In this document: positions 1-8,682 of the stretch, piece after piece
Layout: every line of letters starts with the position of its first letter
Position numbering within the stretch: the first letter of the stretch is position 1
Assembly (NCBI GenBank): GCA_046295215.1
Contig: JBKBNP010000014.1
Span: 1 to 64,000, forward strand
From: Szabonella sp046295215
GTDB lineage: Bacteria; Pseudomonadota; Alphaproteobacteria; Rhodobacterales; Rhodobacteraceae
Direction of reading: 5' to 3'
Length of the DNA stretch: 64,000 bases
Position numbers and translations under genes: made by a program
Notes under the pieces: model-generated
Seen by the model: the letters and a program-made list of their open reading frames with translations, nothing else
What the model was told of the DNA's origin: nothing
Databases searched by the model: none

Positions 1-17
1 AAATGGAGGAGGTTACC

Positions 18-452
18 ATGCTGGTTCAGCAAATCCTGTCGGCCAAGGCCACCGGGGGCGTCATCACGATCACGCCCGCAAGCACCCTGTCGGAAGCGGT
101 CGCCCTGTTGTCGGAGCGACGGATCGGGGCGGTGATCGTGTCGCCGGATGGCAAGGCGGTGGCGGGCATCCTGTCGGAGCGCGACATTGTGCGCGAGCTG
201 GGCCGTCGCGGCGTCGCCTGCATGACCGATCCGGTGGACCGCGTGATGACGTCGAAGATCGTGGGCTGTTTGCGCAATGACACCGCCGATGACGTGCTGC
301 GCAAGATGACCGAGGGGCGGTTCCGCCATATGCCGGTGATGGAGGGGGAGGAAATGGTCGGCCTGATCTCCATTGGGGATGTTGTGGCTGCACGGCTGTC
401 GGAACTGGCGATGGAGAAGGATGCGCTGGAAGGGATGATCAAGGGGTTCTGA
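18..452 (+). CDS. CBS-domain pair protein
   Basis: Small soluble protein of 144 residues made almost entirely of two CBS repeats, roughly residues 15-70 and 75-130, a fold that usually binds adenine nucleotides and acts as an energy-sensing module. The first repeat ends ILSERDIVREL and the second ends VGLISIGDVV, the typical CBS closing strand and helix. The ATG at 18 is preferred over the in-frame ATG at 3 because GGAGGAGG at 5-12 sits at the right distance before it. No catalytic domain is fused, so its partner is unknown. It lies 108 bp upstream of coaD on the same strand, but the gap leaves cotranscription open. Confidence 0.85.
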   Translation: MLVQQILSAKATGGVITITPASTLSEAVALLSERRIGAVIVSPDGKAVAGILSERDIVRELGRRGVACMTDPVDRVMTSKIVGCLRNDTADDVLRKMTEGRFRHMPVMEGEEMVGLISIGDVVAARLSELAMEKDALEGMIKGF

Positions 453-560
453 CGTTCCGGTCTGACGGGCAACCCGGGTGATGGCGTCCTCGCCGTTTTC
501 GGCCTTGCAAAGCTCCGCGCAATAATGTTGCGTGACCAGCGTCCAGAGAGGGGGGGCGAC

Positions 561-1052
561 ATGCGCATCGGACTCTATCCCGGAACCTTCGATCCGGTCA
601 CGCTCGGCCATACCGACATCATCCAGCGGGCAATGCAACTGGTCGACCGGCTGGTGATCGGCGTGGCGATCAACCGGGACAAGGGACCGCTTTTTTCCCT
701 GGAGGAGCGGGTCGCGATGGTCGAGGCCGAATGTGCGGGGATCGTGGCGCGCACGGGGGGCGAGATCCTTGTGCATCCCTTTGAGAACCTGCTGATCGAT
801 TGCGCGCGCGATGTGGGCGCCACGGTGATCGTGCGCGGGTTGCGGGCCGTGGCGGATTTCGAATATGAGTTCCAGATGGTCGGCATGAACCGCGCGCTCG
901 ATGCCAGTATCGAGACGGTGTTCATGATGGCCGATGCGCGGCGGCAGGCCATCGCGTCGAAGCTGGTCAAGGAAATCGCGCGGCTCGGCGGGGATGTGTC
1001 GAAATTCGTGCCCCCGGCGGTCAATACCGCGCTCATGGCCCGCTATCGCTGA
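561..1052 (+). CDS. coaD: Phosphopantetheine adenylyltransferase
   Basis: Catalyses ATP + 4'-phosphopantetheine to dephospho-CoA + PPi, the penultimate step of coenzyme A synthesis, in the cytosol. The 163-residue length is normal for CoaD. The N terminus MRIGLYPGTFDPVTLGH carries the nucleotidyltransferase signature with the TxGH ATP-binding motif. The middle has VIVRGLRAVADFEYEFQM, highly typical of the family, and the end has GGDVSKFVPPAV. The ATG at 561 starts the conserved N terminus and follows a G-rich Shine-Dalgarno (AGAGGGGGG). The gene ends immediately before a hairpin repeat that also faces the convergent DUF1127-like gene. Confidence 0.97.
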   Translation: MRIGLYPGTFDPVTLGHTDIIQRAMQLVDRLVIGVAINRDKGPLFSLEERVAMVEAECAGIVARTGGEILVHPFENLLIDCARDVGATVIVRGLRAVADFEYEFQMVGMNRALDASIETVFMMADARRQAIASKLVKEIARLGGDVSKFVPPAVNTALMARYR

Positions 1053-1058
1053 AACAGG

Positions 1059-1120
1059 GAGGGGCGCTGCCCCTCGCGGCCGCAGGCCGCTCACCCCGAG
1101 GTATTTCTGCCAGGGTGAAA
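1059..1120 (+). repeat. GC hairpin plus CGAGGTATTT tail, copy 1
   Basis: Just after the coaD stop. A perfect 7-bp stem GAGGGGC-GCT-GCCCCTC (1059-1075) is followed by a smaller palindrome and the tail CCCCGAGGTATTTCTGCCAGG. Four similar elements occur at other gene ends in the window. It probably serves as a terminator between the convergent coaD and the next gene. Confidence 0.7.
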
Positions 1121-1130
1121 GGGGGGCGGA

Positions 1131-1292
1131 TCAGCCCCAGACAGCCTTGCGCGCAATGCAATGCGCGTCGTCGCGGAACAGCCCGAGGTCAAGCGCCACA
1201 TCGGGCGGCATGCGTTCGATCTCGCGCCGGGTTTCGATGTAGCGGGCGTGGTCGCGCAGGGCGGATTTCACGGTTTCGACAAGCTTCAGCAT
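1131..1292 (-). CDS. DUF1127-like small protein (YjiS-type)
   Basis: A 53-residue protein, MLKLVETVKSALRDHARYIE to the C-terminal AVWG. The segment TRREIERMPPDVALDLGLF matches the DUF1127 arginine-rich core (R-x-L/I-x-x-x-P-x-x-x-L-x-D-x-G-L). The start at 1292 follows GAGGAG at a good distance, which makes this short gene credible. In Rhodobacteraceae, DUF1127 microproteins bind RNA and affect RNA turnover and phosphate or stress responses; that is family knowledge, not something visible here. It lies downstream of the antiporter on the same strand, 140 bp apart, and converges on coaD with a shared hairpin between. Confidence 0.75.
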   Translation of the reverse strand: MLKLVETVKSALRDHARYIETRREIERMPPDVALDLGLFRDDAHCIARKAVWG

Positions 1293-1432
1293 TCTGGTTC
1301 TCCTCACATGCGTCGGTGCCGCAGGCCGGATGCCCGCGATCACCCGGCAGATATGGGGGGAGGCGCGCGGCGCCGCAACGACCGTCCCCGCCGCGCCGGT
1401 CTGCGCGGGGTGCATGGCTGTGGCCGCGCGGT

Positions 1433-4078
1433 TCAGGCGGCCGAGGCGGGGGGGGGCGCGGGCCGGTCTGCCGATCCGGCGGGTGCCGGGGGATTGTCGG
1501 TGGCGGGCGTTTCCCCGGTCTTGTCCGCGGAGGGCGGAGCATCAGGTGCGGCGCGGTTGTCGGAAAGCCTCCGGTCGGTATGGGTCATCCCGGGAAGATC
1601 GAGTTTGACCCCGCGTCGGGATGCACTTTCCAGCACGACCGAATGCACCGCAGGATTGCGCTGCATCAGGTCGAGAAACCGCGCCTCGTCCAGTGCCAGA
1701 AGGGTGCAATGGGTGATTGCCGTCACCTGGGCACGGCGCCGCGTGCGCGTCAGCATGGCAAGCTGGCCGAACATCTCGCCGCGTCCCAGACGGTGTTTCT
1801 GCGAGGCGGTGACCGCCTCCACTGCGCCCGAGGCGATGAACCAGACGCGGCGGGGGCGTTCCTCGCGCCGCAGGATCACATCACCGGGGGCGGCATAGAC
1901 GGTGCGCAGGCGGCGGGCGAGGTCGCGGCGGGGGCGGTCCTCCATTTCAGCGAAGAGCGGGAATAGACGGACCATTTCCGCCTTTTGCAGCCGCAGGTCC
2001 AGCCGGGGGCGGTCCGACAGGCGGTTGCGGCGGATCGCGATCTGGGTGGCAAGGGCAGAGCGGAGTTCCGGGCCGATCAACCCGTCCTCGGTCAACTGGT
2101 CATATTCGCGTTCTTCCAGCAAAAGTGCGGTGCGCCGGATCAGGCGGCGTTCCATATCCTCGGCATAGCCGGGGTATTGCAGGCGCAGCCCGTCGAGTTC
2201 CTTCTGGGTTTCCTCCTGCCGACGGTTCACCAGTTCATGCAGAAGGTCGGCGACGCGGCGGCCGTGGATGCGCAGGATGCGGTGATTGATGAAGTCGTGC
2301 AACTGCGGCAGGATCAGGCCCGTTGTCACGATCATCTCGAACCGGTCCGCGGTGATCCGTGTCAGCAATCGTGACAGGCGCAGCCGGTTGTGCAGCCATT
2401 CGGCGGCGCGCAGGGACCGTCCGCCGCGCAGCGCGTTGCGGGTGCTGGTGCGATAGCCGGTTCGCCCGCCTGCCCGGGTTGCTTCCAGCAGCCGGTCGGC
2501 ATTGGTCAGCAGGCGGTCGGCGAGGCGTGGCGGGATCACCTGATCGCGGAAGATTTCGAGGATCAGGTCGCGTTCACGCCCGGCCAGCGCCATCAGCCCC
2601 AGCGTGACGCGGTCGCGGTCAGGGATGTCGCTTTCGGCATCGGCCTTTTCCACCGCATCATCAAGCCGCGCCGCGAACCGCTTGGCCTCGTCGCGCACGA
2701 TGTCATGCGAGAGGCCGAAGTCCCGGGCGGTTTCTGCCACCTGTTCGCGCACGGTTTGCAGCGCCACGGCCACCACCTGCCGCGACAGCGCGACATCGAG
2801 CGCCGACAGCCGGTCGAGCCCCAGCCGCCCGATCATCCAGCGCAGCGTTGTCCCTTGCACGATCAGGGTGAAGATTGTGAAGCCGGTGGCGATGATGCCC
2901 ACCTCGCGCTTTATGTCGGGCGGGATGCGGAAACTTTCTGTCACCGCCAGTGCCAGCGCAAGGGTCACGGCGCCCCGCAGCCCGCCCCAGAGGATCGCCA
3001 CGCGGTAGCGCGGTTCGACCTTCGGAGAGGCACGCATCAGCGAGAGCAACGGCATGAGGCCGAACAGGATCACCGCCCGGGCCACGAAGGCGGCGGCAAC
3101 AGTGACAAGGATCAGCCCGAGATCCTTCCAGGTCACATTCGCCATCAGGCGCGGGATCAGGATCGCGGCCAGAACGAAGATCAGCCCGCCCGCCCAATAG
3201 GCCAGCAGGTCCCAGGTGTCGCGCAGCTTGGCCATGGCCGGGGGGGACATATGGCCTGCGGCCAGCAGGTTCACGGTCAGTCCGGCGGACACGACCGCCA
3301 CCACGCCCGACACCGCGAACATCTGTTCGGACAGGATGTAGGCGGCATAGGGCAGGGCGACCGTGACCGAGATCTGCCCCAGCGGGAAGGACACCAGCCG
3401 CTTGACCAGCCAGAGCGTCACAAGCGCCGCCAGCCATCCGATGACGCCCCCGCCGATCAAGAGGCCGGGAAACCGCCAGAGCGCCTCGACCGTGCTGGGG
3501 TTTTCCAGCCCGATGGAGGTCAGCCCCAGAAAGAGGCCGAAAAGCGCGATGGCGGCGGCGTCGTTCAGCAGGCTTTCGCCCTCCACGATCCGGGCAAGGC
3601 GCTGCGGGGCAGGGGTGGCGCGGAAGATGGACACAACCGCCGAGGGGTCGGTGGTGGAGACAATGGCCCCGATCAACAGGCAGGCCGTGAGCGGCAATGT
3701 CGCCAGCGGGTAAAGCGCATAGCCCACGATCACCGTTGCCACACCCACGGCCAGAACCGCAAGCGTCAGGATCGGCACCCAGTCGTCCAGCATGCGCCGC
3801 AGGTCCAGCGACAGGGCAACCTGAAAGATCAGCGTCGGCAGAAAGATATACAGGAACACATTGGACCGGATCGGCAGGTTCAGGATCGCCAGCGCCATGG
3901 GGTTGAGCGCATCGGTCAGGTCGGTGCGCCAGAAAAACGCCGCCCCCGCCCCGATGGCAATGCCGATCCCCGCAAGCACCACGGTCTGTGGCACGCGCAG
4001 GCGCAGGGCGACCGGCTCGCTGAGCGCGATCAACACCAGAAAGGCCGCCAGAACGGAGAGAATGACAATCAGGTCCAT
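1433..4078 (-). CDS. CPA1-family cation:proton antiporter with C-terminal cNMP-binding domain
   Basis: Long inner-membrane protein of 881 residues. The first ~420 residues hold about a dozen hydrophobic segments with the Na+/H+ exchanger features ESLLNDAAAIALF and LWGGLRGAVTLALAL. A charged helical cytosolic region follows, then a cyclic-nucleotide-binding-like domain at about 695-815 ending in GEMFGQLAML-RRRAQV, where the usual ribose-contacting Glu of FGE is Gln. A Pro/Ala-rich tail closes the protein. The likely role is exchange of Na+ or K+ for H+ for pH or salt homeostasis, gated by the cytosolic domain. The Gln substitution means cNMP binding cannot be assumed. Confidence 0.88.
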   Translation of the reverse strand: MDLIVILSVLAAFLVLIALSEPVALRLRVPQTVVLAGIGIAIGAGAAFFWRTDLTDALNPMALAILNLPIRSNVFLYIFLPTLIFQVALSLDLRRMLDDWVPILTLAVLAVGVATVIVGYALYPLATLPLTACLLIGAIVSTTDPSAVVSIFRATPAPQRLARIVEGESLLNDAAAIALFGLFLGLTSIGLENPSTVEALWRFPGLLIGGGVIGWLAALVTLWLVKRLVSFPLGQISVTVALPYAAYILSEQMFAVSGVVAVVSAGLTVNLLAAGHMSPPAMAKLRDTWDLLAYWAGGLIFVLAAILIPRLMANVTWKDLGLILVTVAAAFVARAVILFGLMPLLSLMRASPKVEPRYRVAILWGGLRGAVTLALALAVTESFRIPPDIKREVGIIATGFTIFTLIVQGTTLRWMIGRLGLDRLSALDVALSRQVVAVALQTVREQVAETARDFGLSHDIVRDEAKRFAARLDDAVEKADAESDIPDRDRVTLGLMALAGRERDLILEIFRDQVIPPRLADRLLTNADRLLEATRAGGRTGYRTSTRNALRGGRSLRAAEWLHNRLRLSRLLTRITADRFEMIVTTGLILPQLHDFINHRILRIHGRRVADLLHELVNRRQEETQKELDGLRLQYPGYAEDMERRLIRRTALLLEEREYDQLTEDGLIGPELRSALATQIAIRRNRLSDRPRLDLRLQKAEMVRLFPLFAEMEDRPRRDLARRLRTVYAAPGDVILRREERPRRVWFIASGAVEAVTASQKHRLGRGEMFGQLAMLTRTRRRAQVTAITHCTLLALDEARFLDLMQRNPAVHSVVLESASRRGVKLDLPGMTHTDRRLSDNRAAPDAPPSADKTGETPATDNPPAPAGSADRPAPPPASAA

Positions 4079-4166
4079 TCCCTGAACCTAGCCGCGCTGC
4101 AGCGGGACAGAAAGGCCAGTCCAATCACCTTTTGTGACGCGCCCGCAACCTTGCCGCAAATTGCAC

Positions 4167-4192
4167 AAGGGCCGCCCGGTCGGACGGCCCTT
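4167..4192 (-). terminator. Hairpin after gap1
   Basis: Perfect 8-bp inverted repeat AAGGGCCG / CGGCCCTT with a 10-nt loop, 30 nt past the gap1 stop. On the minus strand it is not followed by a clear U-tract, so termination is inferred from position and stem strength. Confidence 0.5.
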
Positions 4193-4221
4193 TGCTGTCA
4201 TTCCAGCCGAACCCCGGTTCG

Positions 4222-5223
4222 TCAGATCAGCTTGCCCATCGCAACGGCCGTGTCGGCCATGCGGTTCGAAAAACCCCATTCATTGTCATACCATGTCAGG
4301 ATGCGCACCATATTGCCTTCCAGAACTTTGGTCTGGTCCAGATGGAAGATCGAGGAATGCGGATCGTGGTTGAAATCCATGCTGACATTGGGCTGGTCGG
4401 TCACGCCGAGGATGCCTTTCAGGCGGCCGGCGGCAGCGGCCTTGATCGCCGCGTTGACCTCTTCCACCGTGGTCGGGCGTGCGGCCTCGAACACCAGATC
4501 GACGACCGAGACATTCGGCGTCGGAACCCGGATCGCCACACCGTCGAGCTTGCCCTTGAGTTCCGGCAGCACCAGTCCCACGGCCTTGGCCGCCCCCGTG
4601 CTGGTCGGGATCATCGAGAGTGCCGCAGCGCGGGCGCGGTAAAGATCCTTGTGCATCGTGTCCAGCGTCGGCTGGTCGCCGGTATAGCTGTGGATCGTGG
4701 TCATGAACCCCTTGGTGATCCCGATGGCGTCATTCAGCACCTGGGCGACCGGTGACAGGCAATTCGTTGTGCAGGAGGCGTTGGAGACGATCAGATCGTC
4801 CTTCGTCAGCGTCTCATGGTTCACGCCATAGACGATGGTCTTGTCGGCCCCCGCCGAGGGTGCGGAGACCAGAACCCGGCTCGCGCCGTTTTCCAGATGG
4901 ATCTTCGCCTTGTCCTTGTCGGTGAAGATGCCGGTGCATTCCAGAACGATGTCGACATGGCCCCAGGGCAGTTCGGCCGGGTTGCGGATTGCGGTCACTG
5001 CAATCGGTCCCCGGCCCACGTCGATGGTGGTTTCGGTCGTGGTCACGGTCGCCGGAAAGCGCCCATGCACCGAATCGAACCGCAGCAGATGGGCATTGGT
5101 TTCCACCGGCCCCAGATCGTTGATCGCGACCACCTCGATATCGGTGCGCCCCGATTCGATGATCGCGCGCAGCACGTTGCGGCCGATGCGGCCAAATCCG
5201 TTGATGGCAACCTTGACGGTCAT
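4222..5223 (-). CDS. gap: Glyceraldehyde-3-phosphate dehydrogenase, NAD-type pocket
   Basis: Type I GAPDH of 333 residues: glyceraldehyde-3-phosphate + NAD(P) + Pi to 1,3-bisphosphoglycerate. The dinucleotide motif INGFGRIGR begins at residue 7. Asp36 in AINDLG is the residue that normally rejects NADP. Catalytic Cys151 sits in SNASCTTNCLSP. The start at 5223 is chosen because AGGAGG precedes it and the protein then begins MTVKVAINGFG; an upstream in-frame codon gives a non-conserved extension. It is the distal gene of a run gap2 - small membrane peptide - gap1, and has its own operator-like palindrome at 5256-5269. A glycolytic role is inferred from Asp36. Confidence 0.96.
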   Translation of the reverse strand: MTVKVAINGFGRIGRNVLRAIIESGRTDIEVVAINDLGPVETNAHLLRFDSVHGRFPATVTTTETTIDVGRGPIAVTAIRNPAELPWGHVDIVLECTGIFTDKDKAKIHLENGASRVLVSAPSAGADKTIVYGVNHETLTKDDLIVSNASCTTNCLSPVAQVLNDAIGITKGFMTTIHSYTGDQPTLDTMHKDLYRARAAALSMIPTSTGAAKAVGLVLPELKGKLDGVAIRVPTPNVSVVDLVFEAARPTTVEEVNAAIKAAAAGRLKGILGVTDQPNVSMDFNHDPHSSIFHLDQTKVLEGNMVRILTWYDNEWGFSNRMADTAVAMGKLI

Positions 5224-5255
5224 GGAAACCTCCTTCATGGGGCGGGCAATCCCGC

Positions 5256-5269
5256 TGCTAGCGCTAACA
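5256..5269. promoter_or_regulatory. TGTTAGCGCTAACA-like palindrome upstream of gap1
   Basis: TGCTAGCGCTAACA matches the palindrome TGTTAGCGCTAACA at 13 of 14 positions and lies 33 bp before the gap1 start. The GC-centred symmetry is typical of LacI-family operators. From memory it resembles the CceR site of Rhodobacter central-carbon control; this needs checking. Confidence 0.55.
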
Positions 5270-5309
5270 TCACGAAATTCGCGCGAAGTTCAAGCGCAGC
5301 CTGCACCCA

Positions 5310-5453
5310 TCAGCGCCAGAAGGACAGATATTCCAGCAGATCCGCGAATTTCCGCATCAGGAACAGCAGGGCCGAACTGTCGTTCAGCCCGATGTCGAGC
5401 CCGATCGCCAGAACGATCAGAAAGCCGAGCCCCAGGGCAATCCGGTCGGTCAT
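5310..5453 (-). CDS. 47-residue single-pass membrane microprotein between gap genes
   Basis: Encodes MTDRIALGLGFLIVLAIGLD followed by a second half ending LLEYLSFWR. A hydrophobic segment at residues 5-20 is followed by an amphipathic, weakly hydrophobic half. It starts 8 nt after the gap2 stop, so it is probably translated from the gap2 mRNA, and ends 86 nt before gap1. From memory an equivalent small ORF recurs beside gap in other Rhodobacteraceae, which supports its reality; its function is unknown. Its context suggests a peptide linked to carbon metabolism, but no domain is recognised. Confidence 0.75.
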   Translation of the reverse strand: MTDRIALGLGFLIVLAIGLDIGLNDSSALLFLMRKFADLLEYLSFWR

Positions 5454-5461
5454 TTTGCCCC

Positions 5462-6463
5462 TTACTGCAGCAGCCGCCCCATCGCCCCGGCCACATCGGC
5501 CATGCGGCAGGAAAAGCCCCATTCATTGTCATACCACGCCAGCACCCGGACAGACCGGCCGACAACCTTGGTCTGGTCGGGCGCAAAGACACACGACTGC
5601 GGCGTGTGGTTGAAGTCAATCGAAACCTTGGGCTCCGGGTCATAGGCCAGCACCATGCCCATATAGCCCGAAGCCGCCTCGCGCATGATCTCGTTCACAT
5701 CCCGTGCCGTCACCGATTTCGCGGCGATGAAGGTCAGGTCCACCGCAGAGACATTCGGCGTCGGCACCCGGATCGCGGTGCCGTCGAGCTTGCCCGCCAG
5801 TTCCGGCAAGACCTCGCCCAATGCCTTCGCGGCCCCGGTGGAGGTGGGGATCATCGCCATGGCGGCGGCGCGGGCGCGGTAGAGATCCTTGTGGCGGCGG
5901 TCCAGCGTCGGCTGGTCGCCGGTATAGCTGTGGATCGTGGTCATGATGCCGCTCTCGATGCCGATGGCGTCGTTCAGCACCTTGGCCAGCGGGGCGAGGC
6001 AATTGGTGGTGCAGGAGCCGTTCGAGACGACATGGTGATCTGCCGTCAACTGCCGGTGGTTCACCCCGTAAACCACGGTCTTGTCGGCCCGCTTCGCCGG
6101 GGCTGACACCAGAACCCGCTTCGCTCCGCGCCCCAGATGCACCGCCGCGCGGTCGCGGTCATTGAACTGTCCGGTGCATTCCAGAACGACATCGACCCCC
6201 TCCCAGTCCAGATCCTCGGGGGTGTAGCTCGACATCACCCGGATCGGCCCGCGGCCCAGATCGAGCGCGCCTTCCCATACCCGCACCGTGCCGGGAAAAC
6301 GCCCATGGACGGAGTCATATTTCAACAGATGTGCATTGGTCTCGATCGGCCCGGTCGCGTTGAGCGCCACCACCTGCACGTCATTGCGCGCCGCCTCGTG
6401 GATATGTGCGAGGGTGCAGCGCCCGATCCGCCCGAACCCGTTGATCCCGATGGTGATTGTCAT
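5462..6463 (-). CDS. gap: Glyceraldehyde-3-phosphate dehydrogenase, GapB-like pocket
   Basis: Second type I GAPDH, 333 residues, clearly paralogous to the neighbour. INGFGRIGR is intact and catalytic Cys151 lies in SNGSCTTNCLAP. Gly149 breaks the usual [ASV]-S-C signature. At residue 36 there is Ala (ALNATG) instead of the NAD-selecting Asp, and the S-loop has Arg189-Arg190 where gap1 has Thr-Met. Both changes favour binding the 2'-phosphate of NADP, as in Bacillus GapB, so a gluconeogenic or NADPH-linked role is inferred. The start at 6463 has GGAGG 8 nt upstream. Two operator-like palindromes lie 85-117 nt upstream. Confidence 0.93.
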   Translation of the reverse strand: MTITIGINGFGRIGRCTLAHIHEAARNDVQVVALNATGPIETNAHLLKYDSVHGRFPGTVRVWEGALDLGRGPIRVMSSYTPEDLDWEGVDVVLECTGQFNDRDRAAVHLGRGAKRVLVSAPAKRADKTVVYGVNHRQLTADHHVVSNGSCTTNCLAPLAKVLNDAIGIESGIMTTIHSYTGDQPTLDRRHKDLYRARAAAMAMIPTSTGAAKALGEVLPELAGKLDGTAIRVPTPNVSAVDLTFIAAKSVTARDVNEIMREAASGYMGMVLAYDPEPKVSIDFNHTPQSCVFAPDQTKVVGRSVRVLAWYDNEWGFSCRMADVAGAMGRLLQ

Positions 6464-6547
6464 GCCTTGACCTCCGATGCCGTGACTGGCGGTTGCCTAC
6501 ACGGAACCTCGGGTCATTCAAAGTCTGAAAAGGGCACCAAAACAACA

Positions 6548-6580
6548 TGTTAGCGCAAACTTGTCATGTTTGCGCCAACA
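6548..6580. promoter_or_regulatory. Tandem TGTTAGCGCTAACA-like palindromes upstream of gap2
   Basis: TGTTAGCGCAAACT (6548-6561) and TGTTTGCGCCAACA (6567-6580) each match the 14-bp palindrome at 12 positions. Their start-to-start spacing is 19 bp, nearly two helical turns. They lie between tkt and gap2, where a promoter for gap2 would be expected, and suggest cooperative binding of a LacI-type regulator. Confidence 0.55.
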
Positions 6581-6588
6581 CTTCCCCT

Positions 6589-6640
6589 TCATCCTGGCAA
6601 AAATACCTCGGGGGGTGCAGGGGGGCAGCGCCCCCCTGCC
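6589..6640 (-). repeat. GC hairpin plus CGAGGTATTT tail, copy 2
   Basis: Immediately past the tkt stop on the minus strand. A perfect 9-bp stem CAGGGGGGC / GCCCCCCTG (6618-6638) is followed, reading minus, by CCCCGAGGTATTTTTGCCAGG. This is the cleanest match to the family tail, and its placement after tkt fits a terminator role. Confidence 0.75.
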
Positions 6641-6645
6641 TCTGC

Positions 6646-8682
6646 TCAAAGCCCGAGCAGCGCCTTCGCCTTCGCTGCGACCGCCTCGGCGGTGATGCCG
6701 AACTCCTGGTAAAGCCGGTCCGCCGGGGCAGAGGCGCCGAAATCCTGCATGCCGACAAAGCCCGATTTCTCGCGCCGCCCCCCCTCGCCGGACAGCCAGC
6801 GGTCCCAGCCCATCCGCACGCCCGCCTCGACCGCAACGCGCACCGGTCCGGGCGGCAGCACCTTGCGGCGCCAGGCGTCGGGCTGTTCCTCGAACAACTC
6901 CCAGCAGGGCATCGACACCACGCGCGTCCCGATCCCCCCGGCCTCCAGCAGGTCGCGCGCCTTCAGCGCGATTTCCACTTCCGATCCGGTCGCCATCAGG
7001 ATCACCTGACGCTTGGCCGACGCCTCCTCCAGCACATAGGCCCCCCTCGCGACCATGTTCTGATTGGTATGCGTCTTGCGCACGGCGGGCAGGTTGTGCC
7101 GGCTCAGGGCCAGCACGGTGGGGCTCGTGCGCGATGACAGCGCGATTTCCCAGGCCTCGGCCACCTCGACCATATCGGCGGGGCGGATCATCAGCGTGTT
7201 CGGCGTCGCCCGGCTGATCGCCAGATGCTCCACCGGCTGGTGGGTCGGGCCATCCTCGCCGAGGCCGATGCTGTCATGCGTCATGACATAGGTGACGGGC
7301 AGTTTCATCAATGCCGACAAGCGCATCGCGGGGCGGGCATAGTCGGTGAAGCACATGAAGGTGCCGCCATAGGGCCGGATGCCGCCATGCAGCGCCATGC
7401 CGTTCATTGCCGCCGCCATGCCATGTTCGCGGATGCCGTAATAGACATAGCGCCCCTTGCGGTCCTCGGGCGAGAAAACGCCCAGATCGGGTGTCTTGGT
7501 GTTGTTGGACCCTGTAAGATCCGCCGAGCCCCCGATGGTCTCGCGCATCACCGGGTTGACCGCCGCCAGCACCTTTTCCGAGGCCGCGCGCGTCGCAATT
7601 TTCGGCATGTCGGCCACGGCCTGCTTCTTGATCGCGCGGATGACGGAGGCCAGTTTCGCCGGGGCCTCGGTGCGGAAAATCCGGTCGAACTCGCCGCGCT
7701 TGGCGTCGGAGAGGGCGGCGAACCGCGCTTCCCAGTCCTTGCGCGCCTCGAGCCCGCGATTGCCCATCGCTTCCCATTCCGCCTTGATCTCCGCCGGGAT
7801 GTGGAAAGCGGGATGATCCCAGCCATAGCCCGCCTTGGTGTCGGCAATGAGCTTGGCGTCGGTCAGCGCGCCATGGCCTTTCGACGTGTCCTGCGCGGAG
7901 GATCCAAGCGCGATATGGGTGCGGCAATCCACCAAGGCCGGGCGCGGGCTGGCCTTGGCCGCCGTCAAGGCACGGTCAATGTCCTCGGGGTTATGGCCGT
8001 CACATTCGAACACATCCCATCCCGAGGCGGCAAAGCGCGCCTTCTGGTCGGTGATGTCGGAAAGGGACACCTTGCCGTCGATGGTGATGCCATTGTTGTC
8101 CCACAGCACGATCAGCCGCGATAGCTGCAGCTTGCCCGCAAGGCCGATGGCCTCCTGGCTGATGCCTTCCATCAGGCAGCCATCGCCCGCGATGACCCAG
8201 GTGTGATGGTCCTGGATCTTCGCGCCCCAATGCGCGCGCAGCGATTCCTCGGCCATCGCAAAACCCACGGCATTGGAGATGCCCTGACCCAGCGGTCCCG
8301 TCGTGGTCTCCACGCCCGTCGCATGGCCGTGTTCCGGGTGGCCTGCGGCGATGGACCCCCATTGACGGAAGTTGCGGATCTGATCGAAAGTCATGTCCTC
8401 ATAGCCGGTCAGATGCAGAAGGCTGTAGATCAGCATCGAGCCATGGCCCGCCGACAGGATGAAACGGTCCCGGTCCGGCCAGTGCGGCGCGCGCGGGTCG
8501 AATTTCAGGTGCTTTTCGAACAGGACGGTGGCGACATCGGCCATGCCCATCGGCATGCCCGAATGGCCGGAATTCGCGGCGGCGACGGCATCGAGCGTCA
8601 GCGTGCGGATCGCGCAGGCTTTCATCCAGTGGTCGGGGTGGCGTTGGCGCAGGGCGGCAATATCCAAGGCAATGTCCTTCAT
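6646..8682 (-). CDS. tkt: Transketolase
   Basis: Thiamine-diphosphate enzyme of 678 residues that moves two-carbon ketol units between sugar phosphates in the pentose phosphate and Calvin cycles. Family features are visible in order: AANSGHSGMPMGMADVATVLF near residue 30, the ThDP and metal-binding GDGCLMEGISQEA and DNNGITIDG, the pyrimidine domain with IREHGMAAAMNG, and a C-terminal domain. The start at 8682 begins the conserved MKDIALDIAALRQRHPDH; no strong ribosome site is seen, so the exact start is moderately secure. It is followed by a hairpin repeat and then gap2. Confidence 0.96.
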   Translation of the reverse strand: MKDIALDIAALRQRHPDHWMKACAIRTLTLDAVAAANSGHSGMPMGMADVATVLFEKHLKFDPRAPHWPDRDRFILSAGHGSMLIYSLLHLTGYEDMTFDQIRNFRQWGSIAAGHPEHGHATGVETTTGPLGQGISNAVGFAMAEESLRAHWGAKIQDHHTWVIAGDGCLMEGISQEAIGLAGKLQLSRLIVLWDNNGITIDGKVSLSDITDQKARFAASGWDVFECDGHNPEDIDRALTAAKASPRPALVDCRTHIALGSSAQDTSKGHGALTDAKLIADTKAGYGWDHPAFHIPAEIKAEWEAMGNRGLEARKDWEARFAALSDAKRGEFDRIFRTEAPAKLASVIRAIKKQAVADMPKIATRAASEKVLAAVNPVMRETIGGSADLTGSNNTKTPDLGVFSPEDRKGRYVYYGIREHGMAAAMNGMALHGGIRPYGGTFMCFTDYARPAMRLSALMKLPVTYVMTHDSIGLGEDGPTHQPVEHLAISRATPNTLMIRPADMVEVAEAWEIALSSRTSPTVLALSRHNLPAVRKTHTNQNMVARGAYVLEEASAKRQVILMATGSEVEIALKARDLLEAGGIGTRVVSMPCWELFEEQPDAWRRKVLPPGPVRVAVEAGVRMGWDRWLSGEGGRREKSGFVGMQDFGASAPADRLYQEFGITAEAVAAKAKALLGL

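Noticed and set aside
2390..4642. Long plus-strand open frame opposite the antiporter
   Set aside because: Extremely biased composition (His, Gln, Arg) typical of an antisense shadow in high-GC DNA; the minus-strand antiporter has clear motifs.
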